Assembly: GCF_009674565.1 (NCBI RefSeq)
Contig: NZ_WKJL01000009.1
Span: 1 to 64,000 of the forward strand
Source of the DNA: Duganella aquatilis
GTDB taxonomy: Bacteria; Pseudomonadota; Gammaproteobacteria; Burkholderiales; Burkholderiaceae_D
Length of the DNA stretch: 64,000 nt
Direction: 5' to 3'
The position numbers and the translations under genes are program-made. Shown here piece after piece: positions 62,954 to 64,000 of this stretch. Within the stretch, counting starts at the first letter, position 1; each line of letters begins with the position of its first letter. Below the pieces are notes generated by a model. The model was not told the DNA's origin, searched no databases, and saw only the letters and a program-made list of their open reading frames with translations.

Positions 62954-64000
62954 CCACTTCGTAGCGCTCAAGCGTCAGCTTGCGCGCTTCGTCGTGCATC
63001 ACCACCGGCGCCGGGTAGTCCGGCGCCAGCATGCGCGGCGCCAGCCATGGCGCGTGGATTTCCTTGTCGCTCAGTTCTTTCAGCTGCGGCAGGTAGCGGC
63101 GGATGAATTTTCCTTGCGCGTCGAACTTCTGCGACTGCGTCACCGGATTGAAGATGCGGAAGTAAGGCTGCGCATCGCAGCCCGATGACGACGCCCACTG
63201 CCAGCCGCCGTTGTTGGACGCCAGGTCGAAGTCGTTCAGGTGCAGCGCAAAGTACGCTTCGCCGCGCCGCCAGTCGATGCCCAGATCCTTGATCAGGAAG
63301 CACGCCGTCACCATGCGCAGCCGGTTGTGCATCCAGCCAGTCTGGTTCAGCTGCAGCATGGCCGCATCCACCAGCGGATAGCCGGTGCGGCCTTCGCACC
63401 AGGCGGCGAACAGTTCGTCGGCTTCCGGGCCGGTTTCCCATTCAATCGCGTCGTAGGCCGGCTTGTAGGCGCCGCCCACCACGTGCGGGTTGTGGTAGAG
63501 GATCATGGCGTAGAACTCGCGCCAGATCAGTTCCGACAGCCACACGGCTGCGCCTTCGCCGCCGGCGCCACGCTCCTGCAAGTCCAGCACCGTGCGTACC
63601 AGGTGGCGCACCGACAGCGTGCCGAAACGGAAATGCACCGACAGATAGGACGGCCCCTTCACGGCCGGGAAATCGCGCGCCACGTTGTAGTCGGCCATGC
63701 GCGGCAGGAAGTCCTCGAACAGCTGCGCCGCGCCGGACATGCCGGTCGGGATTTTCAGTTCGGCCAGGTTGCTCGGCTCGAAGCCCAGCTCGGCCAGCGT
63801 CGGCAGCGCCGGAGCGGGCGAGGGTGGCGGCGCCAGGCGCGCCGCATGCGGCTCGATGTTGTATGGCGCCAGCACCGACGGATCGGCGGCCAGCTTTTTC
63901 AGCCAGGCGTTCTTGTACGGCGTGAACACCGAGAACACGCCGCCGGTCTGCGACAGCACCTCGCTGCACTCGAAAATCACCTGGTCCTTGTAGCTGTAGA
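62934..64000 (-). CDS. phrB: Class I deoxyribodipyrimidine photolyase (5' end outside window)
   Basis: The last roughly 355 residues are in view, and the frame stays open to the right edge. Photolyase/cryptochrome FAD-binding domain: YLSVHFRFGTLSVRHLVR, WRTGYPLVDAAM-like segment (here CEGRTGYPLVDAAMLQL), TGWMHNRLRMVTACFLIKDL, FALHLNDFDLASNNGGWQWA and SSSGCDAQPYFRIFNPVTQS. The Trp electron-transfer chain positions (WMHNR, NGGWQWA) are present. It repairs cyclobutane pyrimidine dimers using blue light. The N-terminal antenna-cofactor domain is mostly outside the window. The 3' end overlaps chpA by 20 bases in convergent orientation. Confidence 0.94.
   Translation of the reverse strand, partial: YSYKDQVIFECSEVLSQTGGVFSVFTPYKNAWLKKLAADPSVLAPYNIEPHAARLAPPPSPAPALPTLAELGFEPSNLAELKIPTGMSGAAQLFEDFLPRMADYNVARDFPAVKGPSYLSVHFRFGTLSVRHLVRTVLDLQERGAGGEGAAVWLSELIWREFYAMILYHNPHVVGGAYKPAYDAIEWETGPEADELFAAWCEGRTGYPLVDAAMLQLNQTGWMHNRLRMVTACFLIKDLGIDWRRGEAYFALHLNDFDLASNNGGWQWASSSGCDAQPYFRIFNPVTQSQKFDAQGKFIRRYLPQLKELSDKEIHAPWLAPRMLAPDYPAPVVMHDEARKLTLERYEVVKKPTA

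Overview
This is a GC-rich chromosomal window with dense, mostly operonic genes. The gene content and order point to a betaproteobacterium of the order Burkholderiales, most likely Oxalobacteraceae (Massilia/Duganella/Janthinobacterium-like). Examples are ffh – CcsA-like – pilS – pilR – ampD; thioredoxin-like – aroQ – accB – accC – prmA – DUF3426 – sugar/nucleoside kinase; and hemL/thiD – rubredoxin – pilGHIJ – chpA. This placement is inferred from gene content, not from an rRNA gene; no rRNA or tRNA gene was seen. Most of the window is core genome. The accessory-looking part is about 26.7-31.3 kb.

Layout. 0-2.3 kb: the end of kdpD (cut by the window edge) and kdpE, sensing K+ limitation. 2.3-6 kb: minus-strand genes for a membrane-anchored acetyltransferase and a MoxR ATPase / GNAT / VWA operon. 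6.1-6.9 kb: two tandem monohaem cytochromes c. 7-10.7 kb: DUF1841, rppH, proS and a lytic transglycosylase. 10.7-14.8 kb: a SWIB protein, ffh, and a DUF898/M48 peptidase pair. 14.9-17.6 kb: a NitT/TauT-type ABC importer. 17.6-22.4 kb: a CcsA-like membrane protein, a small PP0621-like protein, pilS-pilR (sigma-54 control of type IV pili) and ampD. 22.4-26.8 kb: nrdAB with a well-formed promoter and two NrdR-box-like palindromes. 26.8-31.4 kb: a decayed DUF1016/YhcG nuclease gene, a flavin monooxygenase divergent from a MarR regulator with paired operators, a roughly 1 kb non-coding stretch, and a lysine/alanine-repeat histone H1-like gene. 31.4-39.1 kb: yggT, then a long minus-strand housekeeping operon covering fatty-acid initiation (accBC), shikimate (aroQ), PrmA and a PfkB kinase. 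39.1-47.4 kb: mpl, an esterase, ubiC, an RNase II-family nuclease, TonB, aroE, mtgA and corA. 48-51.1 kb: a second NitT-like ABC system with a double-length permease and a C-terminally extended ATPase. 51.2-53.6 kb: hemL, thiD and rubredoxin. 53.7-63 kb: the Pil-Chp chemosensory cluster pilG-pilH-pilI-pilJ-chpA, which controls twitching motility. The right end cuts a class I photolyase.

The signal least explained by the genes is a set of four large perfect or near-perfect inverted repeats (at 2.28, 6.88, 46.26 and 51.07 kb). Each begins 1-4 bases after a stop codon. They share termini carrying GGGGTCAG...CTGACCCC but have largely different cores, and the two arms inside each copy match each other. 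They look like a dispersed, REP-like family with covarying arms. Other items to examine are the NrdR/promoter overlap, the MarR twin operators with a probable leaderless mRNA, the excision-scarred YhcG pseudogene, and the structured leader before the histone-like gene.
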